A stretch of DNA of 57,171 nucleotides from a bacterium BMS3Abin01 (GCA_002897715.1 BDUA01000014.1:1-57171), one strand, 5' to 3'. Positions 38,808 through 47,253 are shown, numbered from the stretch's first letter. The notes: generated from the letters alone by a model not told the origin. Program-made: numbers and translations.

Positions 38808-38832
38808 CCGAGGGCGTTGAGCGCTAGTGACA

Positions 38833-39609
38833 TCAGGGGTGGGGCCCGGGGTATGAATAAACAGCGCCACAGGGGTCCTGAGCCGTCGCATAGATAGTTG
38901 AATCGAAACCGGTTACCATCGGGCTGATCAGATAGCGGAATACAAACGGGGAATAACCACCGGCGGGGATATCGGCTTCCCATGGGGAGGAATCCAGGAA
39001 CAACACACCGTTAGTGTTATGGGCGTCGATAATGGTCACCGGGAACGCATCGGCGCCACCGTGGTTACTGATACGATATTCCACCGATAGCAGGCCGTCG
39101 ATATAGTCGTCATAACTGCTCCAGAACGAACTTGCCTGGCTTAGGGACAGGTTCGGTTTGCCACCTTCGAGGGTCATGAAACCGTCTTCGATGCTGGTTG
39201 AACTGTAACCGTCCGCTGTTGTTGAGCTGACCAGGAAGAAAACGGTTGTTCCGGAGGCCAGCCCTGGAACCAGGATGCTGTGGGTTAATACCGGATTTGA
39301 ATCTGACAGGGTCGTGTAAGGCCCGCCGGATGTGTAGGACCAGCGGACTACACTGTCGGCGGCCAGGTTGGTGTTCCAGGATACCGTGGCGCCGTCACAG
39401 GTAGCGACGGGGCTGATGTCGGAGATGACCGGCTGCTCCGGAACCTGGAATGAATCAGCGGCGGAAAAATAGTTGCCGGTGCTGGCTGCCTGGCCGGAGA
39501 AAGCGGCTTGCGTTACCAGCGTATCTCCAACAGTCAGGATCAGCAGCAATAGGATGAGGGCGACGATAGCCGCCAGGCCCGGGATTATCAGTTTGTCTTT
39601 GAATGACAT
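38833..39609 (-). CDS. Secreted/anchored protein with SipW-type-like N-terminus and FnIII-like region
   Basis: N-terminal TM followed by TQAAFSGQAASTGNYFSAADSF, similar to the FSDSxxSxxNxFxxG motif of the neighbours; TCDGATVSWNTNLAADSVVRWSYTSGGPYTT...GLASGTTVFFLVSSTTADG resembles an FnIII repeat. Confidence 0.65.
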   Translation of the reverse strand: MSFKDKLIIPGLAAIVALILLLLILTVGDTLVTQAAFSGQAASTGNYFSAADSFQVPEQPVISDISPVATCDGATVSWNTNLAADSVVRWSYTSGGPYTTLSDSNPVLTHSILVPGLASGTTVFFLVSSTTADGYSSTSIEDGFMTLEGGKPNLSLSQASSFWSSYDDYIDGLLSVEYRISNHGGADAFPVTIIDAHNTNGVLFLDSSPWEADIPAGGYSPFVFRYLISPMVTGFDSTIYATAQDPCGAVYSYPGPHP

Positions 39610-39628
39610 CGTCCCCTGCTCCTCATAC

Positions 39629-40234
39629 TCAGCTGACGAACCGCTCCCTGTTGACCCTGATTACCGTGCTGCTGATTTCGTAGGCGATGATTACCAGCCC
39701 CAGGCTCACCAGTATCAGGAAACCGCTCCGGCCCCGCAGGTAATGGCTGACATAACCCAGATAGGGGATATCGAACCTTTCCCTGCCCTTGACGTCTGTT
39801 TCGTCGACCAGCCGGGCGTCCACATCGTTATTAGCGTCGCCCTTGGTCTGGAACAGTCTCGTCCGGCCCTGCTCGATGACAGCGACCACCCGGTGGGTGA
39901 CCAGGGTCTGACCTGATGGCTGGCCCTGGTTCAATTCAACCGGCAGGCTGAATGTTATTATGTCACCCTCGCGTATCTGGTCCGTATCCACCCTGCCGAT
40001 GAAGACCACGCTGCCGACCTTGAGCTGCGGCTCCATGCTGCCGCTCAATACCATCAGCGGCTCGTAGTCACCGATGATCGGCAGGTCCTTGAACGGCTTC
40101 GTCTGCATCATGAAGATCGCCACCGACAGCAGGATCAGCAGGCAGACTGTGGAAACCAATGTCGCCTTGATCAGGAAAGTGATGACTCTCAAATCAGCGT
40201 CTCCATTGGATAAACTACCAGCCCGGGTTCTCAT
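39629..40234 (-). CDS. sipW: Signal peptidase I, SipW/ER type
   Basis: YEPLMVLSGSMEPQLKVGSVVFIGRVDTDQIREGDIITF, TLVTHRVVAVIEQGRTRLFQTKGDANNDVDARLV (Ser/His catalytic motifs), C-terminal TM; start 40234 (ATG) or 40192 (TTG). Confidence 0.9.
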   Translation of the reverse strand: MRTRAGSLSNGDADLRVITFLIKATLVSTVCLLILLSVAIFMMQTKPFKDLPIIGDYEPLMVLSGSMEPQLKVGSVVFIGRVDTDQIREGDIITFSLPVELNQGQPSGQTLVTHRVVAVIEQGRTRLFQTKGDANNDVDARLVDETDVKGRERFDIPYLGYVSHYLRGRSGFLILVSLGLVIIAYEISSTVIRVNRERFVS

Positions 40235-40829
40235 ACTGGGTGGCCGCGAAGTTGATATCGCCGGTGAAGACGGACCCCTGGTAGGCGTTGCCGGCGGTGG
40301 CGCTGACGCGGACATCCAGCCGGTAGACGGCCGCCCAGCCGGGCTCGAAAGCCACCGCCGCCGGCGTGGCCCATTCCAGTATGGTGTTCCCGCTGGCCAG
40401 AGCCGTTATGGGCGTCCAGTCGGTGACCAGCTGGTCGGCGGGTCCGGCAATGGTGTAACCGGCGGCGGCAAGACCGGAGTAGTCGTATCCGGAAGACGGA
40501 TGCAGGGTCACCCTGACCTCCAGTACATCGTCCAGGATGCCGCTGTCGAAACCATCTATCCAGGCGTGCCATTTCATGCCCATGCCGGGCGTGCTGTCAT
40601 TGACCACGGCGATGAACGCCGTGGCGCTGTCGCCGGGCTTCATGTTGGTGGCGTTGAACAACTGGTTGGAGAGTGTGCCCGGATCAGCGATACGGAAGTC
40701 CATGGTCCCGGCCTGGAACAGGTTATCCGTACTGGCAGCGCTGTCGCTGAAATAGGCGGAGGTGCCCATACCTATGGTTAATGCCGCCAGGCATACCAGA
40801 AGCACGCTCATCACTGTTGTTCGTTTCAT
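40215..40829 (-). CDS. Camelysin/TasA-like protein with SipW-cognate signal peptide
   Basis: MKRTTVMSVLLVCLAALTIGMGTSAYFSDSAASTDNLFQAGTMDFRI. Confidence 0.82.
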   Translation of the reverse strand: MKRTTVMSVLLVCLAALTIGMGTSAYFSDSAASTDNLFQAGTMDFRIADPGTLSNQLFNATNMKPGDSATAFIAVVNDSTPGMGMKWHAWIDGFDSGILDDVLEVRVTLHPSSGYDYSGLAAAGYTIAGPADQLVTDWTPITALASGNTILEWATPAAVAFEPGWAAVYRLDVRVSATAGNAYQGSVFTGDINFAATQYENPGW

Positions 40830-40950
40830 ATCTTCCCTTGTTATACGCACGAGCCGATGACTGTTTCATGCCCACGAAACAGATGGTCACCCCCCGGCCG
40901 GCCCTTCAACCGCTAGACGCGGTGAAGGCCGGCCCGGGAGCATGACTGGT

Positions 40951-41745
40951 TTAGACGTTCTCCGCCGGCCAGCCCGGGTCTCCGGGAGCCCAGGTCTGCT
41001 GACCGTTGATCTTGAGTTTCATGGTCGCGGTCTGGCCCTGGTAGGCGTTGCCGGCATCAGCTCTCAACTGCCACTTGATATGGATGAAGAAGTAGGGGTT
41101 CGCAGGGGTGCCCCTGTCGGTAGTTACCCCGTTGGCCAAAACGCAGGGCAGATTGCCCGGCGCCGGCTCGGATCCGTCACAGTACCACGAGGTGTCATAA
41201 GCGTCTGCGGGCGGATCGCGGTGAGCGTTGTCCCATTCGGCCAGGGAAAGGTGGCCATCAGGTGTTAAGGCGTCACCGGGTCCACCGGTATCGTATTTCG
41301 TTTTGAAATAGGTGACGAAACCCACACCCGAACCCACACTGGTGTCGTCGTTATACTCGAGCATGTCGATCATGTCCGCCAGGCCGCAATTAACATTGGC
41401 GGTACAACCGGTCAAGGCGTTCGTGAGGGTGATCTTGGTGAGCAGGCTGTTGACGTCGATGCTGCCGGTGTTCTTGACGTGAACCGTGGCGTCGACGATG
41501 TCGCCGGGAGCCCAGTTGGCCGGTGAGGACCAGGTAGCCGTGACACTGTCGCCATAGCCGGCCTGGCCCCAATTGACCAGATCGTTGCTGAGTATCAGGT
41601 CGATGGTCCCGGTTGAGAATACGTTCGCGCTGCTGGTTTCCGAATCGCTGAAGTAGGCGAAGGTGCCCACGCCCAGCATGGCTATGGCCAGGGCGATCAT
41701 CAGGACGCCGAGCGCCATCTTGTTTGTCAGAAGTTTACGAGTCAC
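40951..41745 (-). CDS. Camelysin/TasA-like protein with SipW-cognate signal peptide
   Basis: GTG start behind AAGGAG; MALGVLMIALAIAMLGVGTFAYFSDSETSSANVFSTGTIDLIL; VKNTGSIDVNSLLTKITLTN. Confidence 0.85.
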   Translation of the reverse strand: MTRKLLTNKMALGVLMIALAIAMLGVGTFAYFSDSETSSANVFSTGTIDLILSNDLVNWGQAGYGDSVTATWSSPANWAPGDIVDATVHVKNTGSIDVNSLLTKITLTNALTGCTANVNCGLADMIDMLEYNDDTSVGSGVGFVTYFKTKYDTGGPGDALTPDGHLSLAEWDNAHRDPPADAYDTSWYCDGSEPAPGNLPCVLANGVTTDRGTPANPYFFIHIKWQLRADAGNAYQGQTATMKLKINGQQTWAPGDPGWPAENV

Positions 41746-41959
41746 TTTTACTCCTTGGTTGTTTGCCTGTTTCCCAGATGATGCTTTCCATCAAAACGCG
41801 TGTTACATTCAACAACCTCCCGATAGGGCACCCGCGCACCCCGCCGCCGCCGCTTCCGCCCCCTGGGGACTCGAATCCATTTGCTGTGTGATGTCTCGAT
41901 GGATAAAATAGAAACGGCTACGAAAAGAGTGCCTTTGCCGGTGCATTTTTCCAAGCCTC

Positions 41960-41989
41960 GGGCTGAAGAAGGTGCAACTTCTTCAGCCC
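41960..41989. repeat. Perfect 12-bp inverted repeat (GGGCTGAAGAAG-gtgcaa-CTTCTTCAGCCC), terminator-like on plus strand
   Basis: 12-bp stem, 6-nt loop; followed on plus strand by aatattttta. No plus-strand gene is obvious upstream; lies in the leader of the minus-strand SipW/camelysin operon. Confidence 0.8.
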
Positions 41990-42037
41990 AATATTTTTAC
42001 CGGTACGTTCCCGGGGGTGTCAGCGGATATCGGTCTG

Positions 42038-42244
42038 CTACCCGCCACCTCCGGGTTCGAGCGATTCGTCAATTAATCCCGCCCCCTGATCATAACCAGG
42101 GGGAAACACCTTGTTGTTCATCAGACTATTGGCATATTGCCATTGGCGGATACAAGATGCCCAGGTGTCAGTATCTTCCTGTTCGGGGATGCCTGAATCA
42201 CCTTCGGTATCATGGCATGTTCTGCCCGGGGTTTCCCGGGTCAT
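42038..42244 (-). CDS. Possible 68-aa leader-encoded small protein
   Basis: ATG at 42244 preceded by GCAGGAAACTTC (AGGA at suitable spacing); product MTRETPGRTCHDTEGDSGIPEQEDTDTWASCIRQWQYANSLMNNKVFPPGYDQGAGLIDESLEPGGGG. Confidence 0.3.
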   Translation of the reverse strand: MTRETPGRTCHDTEGDSGIPEQEDTDTWASCIRQWQYANSLMNNKVFPPGYDQGAGLIDESLEPGGGG

Positions 42245-42261
42245 GAAGTTTCCTGCGGAAT

Positions 42262-42322
42262 TACGGTAGTAGCCCCATAGCTTCGCCACCGGTCCCTTAC
42301 CCCTAGCCTTTCTCCTACCGTA
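42262..42322 (-). ncRNA. Candidate structured leader RNA (possible riboswitch)
   Basis: Minus-strand TACGGTAG...CTACCGTA 8-bp perfect closing stem around 45 nt (GAGAAAGGCTAGGGGTAAGGGACCGGTGGCGAAGCTATGGGGCTA), ~30 nt downstream of a good promoter match. Confidence 0.4.
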
Positions 42323-42359
42323 TTTATGAAATGAAGTCAGGCAGTATAAAACCAGATAA

Positions 42360-42388
42360 ACTGTACGCTCAAAAGTTATAAATGTCAA
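42360..42388 (-). promoter_or_regulatory. Candidate sigma70-type promoter for the SipW/camelysin operon
   Basis: Minus strand TTGACA (42388-42383), 17-nt spacer, TACAGT (42365-42360), in the locally AT-rich stretch. Confidence 0.5.
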
Positions 42389-42610
42389 ACAAGAGTTGAT
42401 AACATTTCTTGTATATACGGCCGTACAAAAGGTGTCCTTCAGGCAATGTCGCCATCGCCGGTCAGGGACAGCGAATGATGAACAATCATCCATGCCGGAC
42501 ACCTTCCGCCGCGGCCGGCGGCTTCCCCCTCTTTCCCCAATCCCCCCATATGGTGTAGAATCATCAATACCCCGTGTTTCCGTGCTTTCGACCCTGTGGA
42601 GGGCTTTTTA

Positions 42611-43171
42611 TTGGTATCTACGAACGACTTCAAGAACGGCATGGCCATAGAAGTCGATGGGAAGATATACTCCATCGTCGGGTTTCAGCATGTTAAGCCA
42701 GGCAAGGGCGGCGCCTTCGTGCGAACCAGGCTCAAGAACCTTCAAACCGGGAATGTGCTGGACAAGACCTTCCGGGCCGGGGAGAAGTTCCGCAAGGTCC
42801 ATACTGCCAGCAAGAAGATGCTGTTCATGTATGCCACCCCTGATGAAGTAGTGCTCATGGACAACGATACCTATGAGCAGGAATCGCTTTCCCCCGAGCT
42901 GGCGGGAGACGCGCTCAAGTTCATCCAGGACAACATGGAGGTGGAGTTGGCGCTCATCGACGGCGAACCCACCCAGATCCTGCCGCCCATCTTCGTCATC
43001 CTGGAAGTGAAGGAGACCGAGCCCGGCGTCAGGGGAGATACTGCCAGCGGCGGCGGACTTAAGCCCGCCACGATGGACACCGGCGCCGAGATCAAGGTGC
43101 CGCTGTTCATGAACATCGGTGACAAGGTGAAGATAGACACGCGCACCGGCGAATACGTGGAAAGGGCCTGA
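42611..43171 (+). CDS. efp: Elongation factor P
   Basis: VSTNDFKNGMAIEVDGKIYSIVGFQHVKPGKGGAFVRTRLKNLQTGNVLDKTFRAGEKF; TTG start. Confidence 0.96.
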   Translation: MVSTNDFKNGMAIEVDGKIYSIVGFQHVKPGKGGAFVRTRLKNLQTGNVLDKTFRAGEKFRKVHTASKKMLFMYATPDEVVLMDNDTYEQESLSPELAGDALKFIQDNMEVELALIDGEPTQILPPIFVILEVKETEPGVRGDTASGGGLKPATMDTGAEIKVPLFMNIGDKVKIDTRTGEYVERA

Positions 43172-43178
43172 CAGGTAA

Positions 43179-45041
43179 ATGGTTAAAGCCCGCCGCATAC
43201 TGATAACCGACACTACGCTCAGGGACGCGCACCAGTCCCTGTGGGCGACGCGTATGCGCACCGTGGACATGCTGCCCATCCTCAGGAGGATGGACGCTAT
43301 AGGCTATTATTCCCTGGAGGCCTGGGGTGGAGCAACTTTCGACAGCTGCCTCAGATTCCTGAAAGAGAACCCCTGGGAGCGGCTGAGGACCATCAAGCAC
43401 CATTGCCCCAATACGCCGCTGCAGATGCTGCTGCGTGGGCAGAACCTGGTGGGCTACCGCCATTACGGTGACGACATCGTGCGGAAGTTCGTGGCCCACG
43501 CCGCTGAAAGCGGCATCGACATCTTCCGCGTTTTCGATGCGCTCAACGATACCCGAAATATCGAGGTGGCGGCGGCGGCCATCAAGGAATCTGGCAAGCA
43601 CTTCCAGGGAGCGGTCTCCTATACCATCAGCCCCGTGCATACCCTGGACCACTACATGGAGGTGGCGCACACGCTGGTTGATATGGGCGCGGACTCTATC
43701 TGCATCAAGGATATGGCGGCGCTGCTGTCGCCCTTCCACGGCGAACAGCTGGTTTCGCGTATGAAACAGGAGATCGACGTACCCATCGAGCTGCACTGCC
43801 ACTACATCGGCGGGCTGGCACCCATGACCTACCTCAAGGCTATCGAGGCCGGGGTGGACATCGTTGATACGGCGACGGTGCCGCTGGCCTTCGGCTCATC
43901 CCAGCCGGCGACGGAGATGGTGGTAAGCGCCCTCTCCGGTACGCCCTACGACACGGAGCTGGAGCTGGAGGATCTTTTTGAGATCGCCAAGTATTTCGAG
44001 AAAGTGCGCGAGAAGGGCGGACACAGCCGTGGCGTCACCTCGCTCACCCACATGCAGGTATATTCCCACCAGGTGCCGGGCGGCATGATCTCCAACCTGG
44101 AGAGCCAGCTGGCGGAGCAGAACGCCGCCGACCGGCTCAGTGAGGTGCTGGAGGAGATCCCGGTGGTCAGGGCGGAGGTGGGCTATCCGCCCCTGGTGAC
44201 GCCCATGAGCCAGATAGTGGGAACCCAGGCGGTACTCAATGTTCTTTCCGGCAAGCGCTGGCAGGTGGTTCCCGACGAGATGAAATCCTACCTGCGGGGC
44301 ATGTACGGCAAGGCGCCCGGCCCCATCGCCCCGGAAGTGATGGAAAAGGTACTGGGAGACGAGAAACCCATCACCGTACGCCCCGCCGACCTGGTGGAAG
44401 AGACCCTGGAGCAGTATTCAGAGGAGATAAGCGACCTGGCGCGCAACGAGGAGGATGTGCTGACCTACGCTCTTTTCCCGGCCACGGCGCGCATCTATCT
44501 GGAAGAGCGCCATCATGGCGCTGAAGAGGATGTTTTCCTGACTGACACCGACGAGCTGGAGAGTGGAACGGCTATGAATGTTGACAAGATCAAGGAGCTT
44601 ATCGCTGCCATCGAGGAATCCACGGTCTCCGAGGTGACTATCGAGGAAGGGGACACCCGGGTGACCGTACGCAAGGGCGGGGAGATGGCGCAACCGGTTG
44701 CGGCCGCGGCGCCGCTGCCGCCGCCGGCGAAAGCAAAGCCGGAAGAGGACGCCGGCGACTATTTTGTGGTGAAATCGCCCATGGTTGGTACCTACTTCCG
44801 CGCACCGTCACCCACCAGTGACCCGTTTGTCGAGGAGGGCGACGAGGTGAGGATGGGCCAGACGCTGTGTATCCTGGAGGCGATGAAACTGATGAACGAG
44901 GTAACCTCCGAGATCGATGGCATCGTCCGCCGCATCCTGGTGGAAAACGCTACCCCGGTGGAATTCGGCCATCAGCTGATGTTCATCGAGCCGATAGAGC
45001 TTGAGATGGAACCGGAGGCTGCCGCCGAGGCGGAAGCGTAG
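43179..45041 (+). CDS. Oxaloacetate decarboxylase alpha/PycB-type carboxyltransferase fused to AccB-type biotin carboxyl carrier protein
   Basis: LITDTTLRDAHQSLWATRMRTVDMLPILRRMDAIGYYSLEAWGGATFDSCLRFLKENPWERLR; C-term MNVDKIKELIAAIEESTVSEVTIEEGDTRVTVRKGG...VKSPMVGTYFRAPSPTSDPFVEEGDEVRMGQTLCILEAMKLMNEV. Confidence 0.95.
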   Translation: MVKARRILITDTTLRDAHQSLWATRMRTVDMLPILRRMDAIGYYSLEAWGGATFDSCLRFLKENPWERLRTIKHHCPNTPLQMLLRGQNLVGYRHYGDDIVRKFVAHAAESGIDIFRVFDALNDTRNIEVAAAAIKESGKHFQGAVSYTISPVHTLDHYMEVAHTLVDMGADSICIKDMAALLSPFHGEQLVSRMKQEIDVPIELHCHYIGGLAPMTYLKAIEAGVDIVDTATVPLAFGSSQPATEMVVSALSGTPYDTELELEDLFEIAKYFEKVREKGGHSRGVTSLTHMQVYSHQVPGGMISNLESQLAEQNAADRLSEVLEEIPVVRAEVGYPPLVTPMSQIVGTQAVLNVLSGKRWQVVPDEMKSYLRGMYGKAPGPIAPEVMEKVLGDEKPITVRPADLVEETLEQYSEEISDLARNEEDVLTYALFPATARIYLEERHHGAEEDVFLTDTDELESGTAMNVDKIKELIAAIEESTVSEVTIEEGDTRVTVRKGGEMAQPVAAAAPLPPPAKAKPEEDAGDYFVVKSPMVGTYFRAPSPTSDPFVEEGDEVRMGQTLCILEAMKLMNEVTSEIDGIVRRILVENATPVEFGHQLMFIEPIELEMEPEAAAEAEA

Positions 45042-45054
45042 TATCGGTTCCATC

Positions 45055-46413
45055 TTGATCTCCAAGATACTCATAGCCAATCGCGGTGAGGTGGCCTTGA
45101 GGGTGATACGCGCCTGCAAGGAGCTTTCCATACCGTGCGTCGCTGTCTACTCCGAAGCCGATTCCGCGTCGCTGCACGCACATGAGGCGGATGAGGCGGT
45201 CTGTATCGGCCCCGGCCCGGTGGTCGATAGCTATCTGAAGATTCCCAGCCTTATAGCCGCCGCTGAGATTACCGGCTGCGACGCCGTCCATCCCGGCTAC
45301 GGATTCCTGGCGGAGAACCCGGAATTCGTGGAGGTCTGCGAGAATAACGATATGGTCTTTATCGGCCCCGGTGCCGACCTGATGCGCCGCATGGGAGATA
45401 AATCGCTGGCCAAACAGCTGATGAGCCGGGCCCGCATCCCGGTGATACCCGGCTCCGACGGCACCGTCGCTACCACAGAAGAGGCAAGCCGGTTGGCGGA
45501 CAGCTTCGGTTACCCGGTGATGATGAAGGCATCCGCCGGCGGCGGTGGACGAGGTTTGCGGCTGGTGGAGTCTCCGGACGGGATGGAGCGGGCCTTTGAG
45601 ATGGCCAGCGGTGAGGCGCAGACCGCCTTCGGCGACGGCGCCATGTATCTGGAAAAGGCCGTGACCAATCCCCATCATGTGGAGGTACAGGTGCTGGTGG
45701 ACAAGGCCGGCTCGGTGCTGACTCTGGGAGAGCGCGACTGCTCCATCCAGCGGCGGCATCAGAAGCTGGTGGAGGAGAGTCCGTCGCCGCTGCTGGACGA
45801 CGGTACGCGCATGAAGATGGCGGAAACGGCCATCGCCGCCTGCCGCGCCTGCGGCTACGAGAACGCGGGCACTATCGAGTTCCTGGTGGATGAAGAGAAG
45901 AACTTCTATTTCATGGAGATGAATACCCGGGTCCAGGTGGAACACCCGGTGTCGGAGATGACCACGGGCGTGGACATCGTCAGAGAGCAGATAAGGATCG
46001 CGGCGGGGGAGACGCTGAGGCAAACCGGCACCATCAGGACCCGCGGGCATGCCATCGAACTGCGCATCAACGCTGAGGATCCGCGCCGTGACTTCCAGCC
46101 CAATACCGGAGCCATAACCCGTTACGTGCCGCCGGGCGGGCCGGGCGTGCGCGTAGACTCCCACCTGTACGAAGGGTACGTCATCCCCGTATTTTACGAC
46201 TCACTGCTGGCCAAGCTCATCGTCTGGGACGTTGATCGTCCGGCGGCTATCAGCAGGGCGCAGCGCGCCCTGGACGAGTTCATCGTCGAGGGGATCACCA
46301 CCAACAAGGATTTCTTCCGCGCCATCCTGGGCGACCGGGAATTCGCCGCCGGGCACTATACGACGGCTTTTCTGGAAGACAAGATGGAGGCTCTGCTGGG
46401 GGTATTGGAATAG
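45055..46413 (+). CDS. accC: Acetyl-CoA/pyruvate carboxylase biotin carboxylase subunit
   Basis: ISKILIANRGEVALRVIRACKELSIPCVAVYSEAD, MKASAGGGGRGLRLV, FYFMEMNTRVQVEHPVSEMTTGVDIV; TTG start. Confidence 0.96.
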   Translation: MISKILIANRGEVALRVIRACKELSIPCVAVYSEADSASLHAHEADEAVCIGPGPVVDSYLKIPSLIAAAEITGCDAVHPGYGFLAENPEFVEVCENNDMVFIGPGADLMRRMGDKSLAKQLMSRARIPVIPGSDGTVATTEEASRLADSFGYPVMMKASAGGGGRGLRLVESPDGMERAFEMASGEAQTAFGDGAMYLEKAVTNPHHVEVQVLVDKAGSVLTLGERDCSIQRRHQKLVEESPSPLLDDGTRMKMAETAIAACRACGYENAGTIEFLVDEEKNFYFMEMNTRVQVEHPVSEMTTGVDIVREQIRIAAGETLRQTGTIRTRGHAIELRINAEDPRRDFQPNTGAITRYVPPGGPGVRVDSHLYEGYVIPVFYDSLLAKLIVWDVDRPAAISRAQRALDEFIVEGITTNKDFFRAILGDREFAAGHYTTAFLEDKMEALLGVLE

Positions 46414-46439
46414 GGCCGGCTGTTGCCTGGTCTGATAGA

Positions 46440-46925
46440 ATGAACGTAGTGGAGACGGACAATAACGATAGCGATAACAGGACGGACCGGATGATGGCTG
46501 AGGCTCCAACAGCGTCACGGCGGCAGGCAAGGCGGGACGCCATGGTTGCACTGTACCAGAACGATATCACCGGAATCGGTCCGGACCAACTCTACGACAG
46601 TCTGGAGAAGGAACAGGACCACCAGGCGGCGCCGTTTACCCGGGAAGTGGTAGAGGGCGTACTGGGGCGCAGCGATGAACTGGACGCGGCCATCGACGCC
46701 GCCTCCAGGGACTGGCCCGCGCATCGCATGGCCGCCCTGGAGAGGAATATCCTCAGGATCGCCATTTTCGAGATGCGGCACCGTGAGGACATCCCGGTCG
46801 AGGTCAGTATCGATGAAGCGGTGGCGTTGGCCAAACGGTTCTGTTCCCGTGAAGCGGGTTCACTGGTCAACGGCATATTGAGCCATATTGCCGAGGAGGG
46901 CAGGGCGGATGATAAACGGGAATGA
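46440..46925 (+). CDS. nusB: Transcription antitermination factor NusB
   Basis: ASRRQARRDAMVALYQNDITG...RMAALERNILRIAIFEMRHREDIPVEVSIDEAVALAKRFCSREAGSLVNGILSHI. Confidence 0.94.
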   Translation: MNVVETDNNDSDNRTDRMMAEAPTASRRQARRDAMVALYQNDITGIGPDQLYDSLEKEQDHQAAPFTREVVEGVLGRSDELDAAIDAASRDWPAHRMAALERNILRIAIFEMRHREDIPVEVSIDEAVALAKRFCSREAGSLVNGILSHIAEEGRADDKRE

Positions 46926-47253
46926 AGGCGGCGGCGAGCCGGTAACGCCCGGTGGCGAGACTGACGATGTGGACGGTGCGGAAGGCACGGTGAGCGAGGA
47001 TCAGGTGCCGGAACAGCTGACCGCGGCGCTGGAAGCGACGCTCGGCGGGCTCAATAACACTATCGAGAAGATGGAAGAGATAGTGCGCCGGCTGGAGGCG
47101 GGTGATCCGGACTGGGAGGAGAATATCAAGCTGCTGGGCGAGGCCAACGAGATGGCGGTCTCCAGCAGCCGGCAGCTGGACCAGGTAGTACAGGATGTGG
47201 TTTATGGAGCGGCCGATGATTCAGAGCCGGAAGAGGACAAGCCCGAAGGATAG
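46909..47253 (+). CDS. xseB: Exodeoxyribonuclease VII small subunit
   Basis: LEATLGGLNNTIEKMEEIVRRLEAGDPDWEENIKLLGEANEMAVSSSRQLDQV. Confidence 0.82.
   Translation: MINGNEGGGEPVTPGGETDDVDGAEGTVSEDQVPEQLTAALEATLGGLNNTIEKMEEIVRRLEAGDPDWEENIKLLGEANEMAVSSSRQLDQVVQDVVYGAADDSEPEEDKPEG

Noticed and set aside
41866-41886. tRNA-like T-arm fragment (ggggactcgaatccatt)
   Set aside because: No TTC in the loop position and no acceptor, D or anticodon arm could be placed around it.
41900-41950. Second c-di-GMP-I-like fragment on the minus strand (AAAAATGCACCGGCAAAGGCACTC)
   Set aside because: Resembles only the 5' GCACaGGGCAAACC strand; no matching 3' half or GNRA-capped helix found.
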